A stretch of DNA of 17,179 nt, taken from positions 1 through 17,179 of the forward strand of contig DYJQ01000020.1 of the NCBI GenBank assembly GCA_020723045.1, written 5' to 3'. Position 1 is the stretch's first letter. Each line of letters begins with the position of its first letter. This DNA is from Candidatus Micrarchaeum sp. (GTDB lineage: Archaea > Micrarchaeota > Micrarchaeia > CAILAH01). The notes beneath the pieces were generated by a model. The model made no database searches. It was not told the DNA's origin and saw only the letters and a program-made list of their open reading frames with translations. A program made the position numbers and the translations under genes. Of the stretch, positions 14,402-17,179 are shown piece by piece.

Positions 14402-14437
14402 CAACTAATTTATAGTATTTTCTATTATAAACCTTTC
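14402..14437. promoter_or_regulatory. Compact divergent promoter of the array and leuS
   Basis: Only 36 bases separate the two start codons. TTTATA at 14409-14414 is centred about 26 bases before the leuS ATG. TTTATA on the other strand, at 14431-14426, is centred about 27 bases before the array ATG. Together they form an imperfect palindrome TTTATAGTA-TTTTC-TATTATAAA (14409-14431, 8 of 9 arm bases matching). Both messages would be leaderless, and each TATA box lies close to the other gene's start, so the two initiation complexes should exclude each other. Confidence 0.6.
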
Positions 14438-17173
14438 ATGGATTTTGTACAACTTGCGACGAAATGGCAGAAGAAATGGGAGGATGCAAAGCTGTTTGAG
14501 GCAGAGCCGGATGACCGCGATAAATTCTACCTCACCGCGGCATTCCCGTATCCAAACAGCCCACAGCACATCGGCCATGCAAGGACGTATACAATAACCG
14601 ACGTGTATGCGAGGTTCATGAGGATGACGGGGAAGAATGTGCTCTTCCCCATGGCATTCCACGTAACAGGCACGCCCATCATGGCAATGGCTAGAAGGGT
14701 GGAAGAGAAGGACCCCGAGCTGATGGATATATTCACAAAAATATACGGGATGGATAAGGAATATGCACAATCACTCACCAACCCACGCGACCTCGTGATG
14801 GCATTCAGCAAGGAGATTGAGATAGGCATGAGGGAGATGGGGTTTTCAATAGACTGGAGGAGGAAATTCTATACATTCGACAGTGAATTCAACTCATTCG
14901 TAACCTGGCAGTTCCACAAACTCAAGGAGGCCGGGCTCATAACAAAGGGGAAACATCCCGTTCCCTACTGCCCAAAGTGTGGGAACGCGGTTGGCGGGCA
15001 CGACACCAAGGGAGATGTAGAGCCGGAGCTTGGAGAGTTTATCCTTCTGAAATTCAAGTTTGAGGATGGATACCTGCCCGCGGCAACACTGAGGCCCGAA
15101 ACGGTATACGGCGTAACGAACATGTGGGTGAATGCAAAGGGGGATTATGTAAAGGCACGGGTTGACGGAGAGGTATACTACATTTCAAAGGTGGCATTCG
15201 AGAAGTTCAGGCTTCAGGACCATAAGGTTGAGTTGCTGGGGGAAGTGAGGGGGGATTATTTCGTCGGAAAAACATGTGTTGCGCCACTAACTGGAAAAGA
15301 GGTTATGGTCTACAACTCATCATTTGTTGATGTATCTAATGCAACGGGTGTGGTTATGAGTGTGCCCGCCCATGCTCCCTATGATTACGTTGCACTCAAA
15401 GAGGCAGTTGGAGGGAAGGCAGATGGAATGCTCATCAGCGTAATTAGTGTTGATGATAAGGAGCTCGGGAAATTCCCTGCAAAATCTATTGCAGATGCAA
15501 TGGGCATCGCCTCGGTTGATGACCCAAAGCTGGAGGAGGCAACTAAGGTCGTTTACAGGAGGGAACTGCACAACGGTGTCATGAACGTTGAAGAGCTTAG
15601 GGGAATGAAGGTCGAGCAGGCAAGGGATAAGGTAAAGGAGATGCTCATCGCCAGCAAGGAGGGCGGCATACTGCACGAGATAATGAACAGGCCGGTCCGG
15701 TGCAGGTGCGGCGGGGTTGTTGAGGTTAAGATATTTGAGGACCAGTGGTTCATAGATTACGGGAACGCAGAGTGGAAAGAAAAAGCGCGCGGGTGCCTCA
15801 AACGCATGGCCATCGTGCCTGCGAATAGGAGAAAGGATTTTGAGTATTCAATAGACTGGCTGCACGAGAAGGCGTGCACACGGGCAACAGGGCTCGGTAC
15901 AAGGTTCCCGTTCGATGAGAACAAGATGATTGAGGCACTTTCGGACTCTACAATATACATGGCGTTCTATACAGTGAAACATCTGCTCAATAGGCCTCTC
16001 TCAGTTGAGGAATGGGATTATGTAATGCTTGGAAGGAAAAATGGAAATGTTGAGAAGGAGAGAGAGTTGCAGGAGATGAGGAGGCATTTTGAGTACTGGT
16101 ACCCGCTTGATTCAAGGCATTCGGGTGCGGACCTGATATATAATCATCTGCCGTTCTTCATATTCAACCATTCGGGTATCTTTCCTGAGAAGAAATGGCC
16201 GAGGCAGATTGTGGTGAATGGGTTTGTGCTGATGGATGGGGCGAAGATGAGCAAGAGCCTTGGCAATATACTGCCGTTGCGCAAGGCCATTGCGGAGTAT
16301 GGGCCGGACCCCATAAGGATCTCAGTGGTTGGCGGTGCAGAGCTTGGAGAGGATACGGACTTCAACAGTAAGATGGTGGAAGGGATTGTGAGCAGGCTGA
16401 GGTTCATGGCAGAGATGTGCGGCAATATGAGTGAGAGAGCTGAGGGTGATGCGGAGAGATGGCTTGAGATGAGGTTTGCTACGTATTATGATGCCGCGCT
16501 TGCCAATTATGAATCGCTCAACCTCCGCGGTGTTGTGAATGACCTTCTCTACAAGTTTGTGAATGATGTAAAGTGGTGTGTCAAGAGAGGGGGGCGGCCG
16601 AGCAAACGGGCGGTGCAGGGGTGGGTAAAACTCATGTCGCCCATGTGCCCGCATTACTGCGATGAGTTGTGGGAGAGGATGGGAAATGGTGGGTTTGCCT
16701 CTATGCAGAGGATTGATGCAGAAGGCATTGCAGTAGAGCCGGACCCCGCACTTGAAGAGGGCGAGAGGATAATCGAGCAGACAGTCAATGACATTGCCGA
16801 AATAAAGAAAATACTTGGGAAGGAGCCGGAGAAGATAACACTCATTGTTGCGGATACGTTCAAGCGCGATGTGTTCAACGCTATAGGCGATTCAAGGAAT
16901 ATGAATGACGCAATAAAGAGAGTGATGGCCAATAGTGATATAAAAGCGAGAGGGAAGGAAGCGCTCAATATAGTAAAGAGTGCGATGCATTGGAAATCGG
17001 CTGTTGTACTCTCCGAGCAAAAGGAGTGGGAGATAATGAAGGATGGGGCGCGGTTCATTGAGAGAGAGTGCGGTGCACCGGTTGAAGTGATAATGGAAAA
17101 GAATGCAAAAGAGGAGATGGCTGAGAAGGCAAGGAGAGCGCTCCCCGGCAAGCCCAGCATCGTATTAAGTTAG
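14438..17173 (+). CDS. leuS: Leucyl-tRNA synthetase, archaeal type
   Basis: 911 residues; charges tRNA-Leu with leucine in the cytosol. This class Ia enzyme has the HIGH motif at 44-47 (in PNSPQHIGHA) and KMSKS at 603-607 (in GAKMSKSLGN). Zinc-type cysteines lie at CPKC (178-181) and CRC (422-424), flanking the editing (CP1) domain. The editing domain contains the threonine-rich TLRPETVYG and the SVPAHAPYDYV block used to hydrolyse mischarged tRNA. The anticodon-binding domain and the archaeal C-terminal region (ending PGKPSIVLS) appear complete, and the length is usual for archaea. I use the ATG at 14438, which begins MDFVQLATKWQKKWEDAKLF as in homologues; the open frame runs upstream but crosses the promoter and the array gene. 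It is leaderless and divergent from the membrane array. Confidence 0.97.
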   Translation: MDFVQLATKWQKKWEDAKLFEAEPDDRDKFYLTAAFPYPNSPQHIGHARTYTITDVYARFMRMTGKNVLFPMAFHVTGTPIMAMARRVEEKDPELMDIFTKIYGMDKEYAQSLTNPRDLVMAFSKEIEIGMREMGFSIDWRRKFYTFDSEFNSFVTWQFHKLKEAGLITKGKHPVPYCPKCGNAVGGHDTKGDVEPELGEFILLKFKFEDGYLPAATLRPETVYGVTNMWVNAKGDYVKARVDGEVYYISKVAFEKFRLQDHKVELLGEVRGDYFVGKTCVAPLTGKEVMVYNSSFVDVSNATGVVMSVPAHAPYDYVALKEAVGGKADGMLISVISVDDKELGKFPAKSIADAMGIASVDDPKLEEATKVVYRRELHNGVMNVEELRGMKVEQARDKVKEMLIASKEGGILHEIMNRPVRCRCGGVVEVKIFEDQWFIDYGNAEWKEKARGCLKRMAIVPANRRKDFEYSIDWLHEKACTRATGLGTRFPFDENKMIEALSDSTIYMAFYTVKHLLNRPLSVEEWDYVMLGRKNGNVEKERELQEMRRHFEYWYPLDSRHSGADLIYNHLPFFIFNHSGIFPEKKWPRQIVVNGFVLMDGAKMSKSLGNILPLRKAIAEYGPDPIRISVVGGAELGEDTDFNSKMVEGIVSRLRFMAEMCGNMSERAEGDAERWLEMRFATYYDAALANYESLNLRGVVNDLLYKFVNDVKWCVKRGGRPSKRAVQGWVKLMSPMCPHYCDELWERMGNGGFASMQRIDAEGIAVEPDPALEEGERIIEQTVNDIAEIKKILGKEPEKITLIVADTFKRDVFNAIGDSRNMNDAIKRVMANSDIKARGKEALNIVKSAMHWKSAVVLSEQKEWEIMKDGARFIERECGAPVEVIMEKNAKEEMAEKARRALPGKPSIVLS

Positions 17174-17179
17174 GCAAAT

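Noticed and set aside
14345..14437. Longer N-terminus for leuS
   Set aside because: These 31 codons cross the divergent promoter and the first array gene; the ATG at 14438 matches the usual LeuRS start and the TATA spacing.
1..17179. CRISPR arrays, insertion sequences or integrase-linked attachment sites
   Set aside because: I saw no regularly spaced repeats, transposase-like proteins or terminal inverted repeats with target duplications.

Overview
The window is archaeal chromosome. It carries an archaeal ribosomal protein uS2, a DUF2070 membrane protein (a family known only from archaea), two FtsZ proteins and a long archaeal-type leucyl-tRNA synthetase. FtsZ and DUF2070 together point to a euryarchaeal or DPANN-like archaeon; the exact lineage cannot be read from the sequence alone. 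First genes of transcription units tend to have a TATA-like box about 26-28 bases before the start codon and no ribosome binding site (leaderless), while genes inside operons have good GGTG/GAGG sites.

Layout. At the left edge, on the minus strand (218-54), is a tRNA-Pro(GGG) gene whose T-loop is interrupted by a 92-base intron with bulge-helix-bulge geometry. Next, on the minus strand, comes an NAD-dependent 2-hydroxyacid dehydrogenase (264-1202), transcribed divergently from rps2 (1277-1987, plus). The rps2 stop codon splits two tandem copies of a lysine-rich tail motif; the second copy lies past the stop and overlaps the end of the convergent DUF2070 gene (1991-3751, minus). Two FtsZ genes follow as a minus-strand pair (3837-4859 and 4884-5957), with their own promoter. 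An AT-rich spacer of about 400 bases separates them from the main feature of the window.

That feature is a block of six consecutive minus-strand genes (6359-14401), mostly overlapping or nearly so, that encode divergent members of one polytopic membrane protein family. All six share an N-terminal 'YM ... K-x-E' block (degenerate in two) and a central G-x3-R-x2-P-x-T-R block followed by a long hydrophobic helix. Five of the six end in the tripeptide R/K-L/V-I. The stretch between the central block and the C-terminal helix varies from a short loop to about 190 residues and can be rich in cysteine. The central block looks like that of VirB6/TrbL/CedA-type channel proteins of type IV secretion and DNA transfer. 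This is an inference: no ATPase partner lies in the window. The array shares a compact, nearly palindromic divergent promoter with leuS (14438-17173, plus).

How the genes relate: tRNA-Pro, uS2 and LeuRS serve translation, and the FtsZ pair serves cell division. The six-gene array is the candidate undescribed system, probably one envelope complex built from different paralogous subunits.
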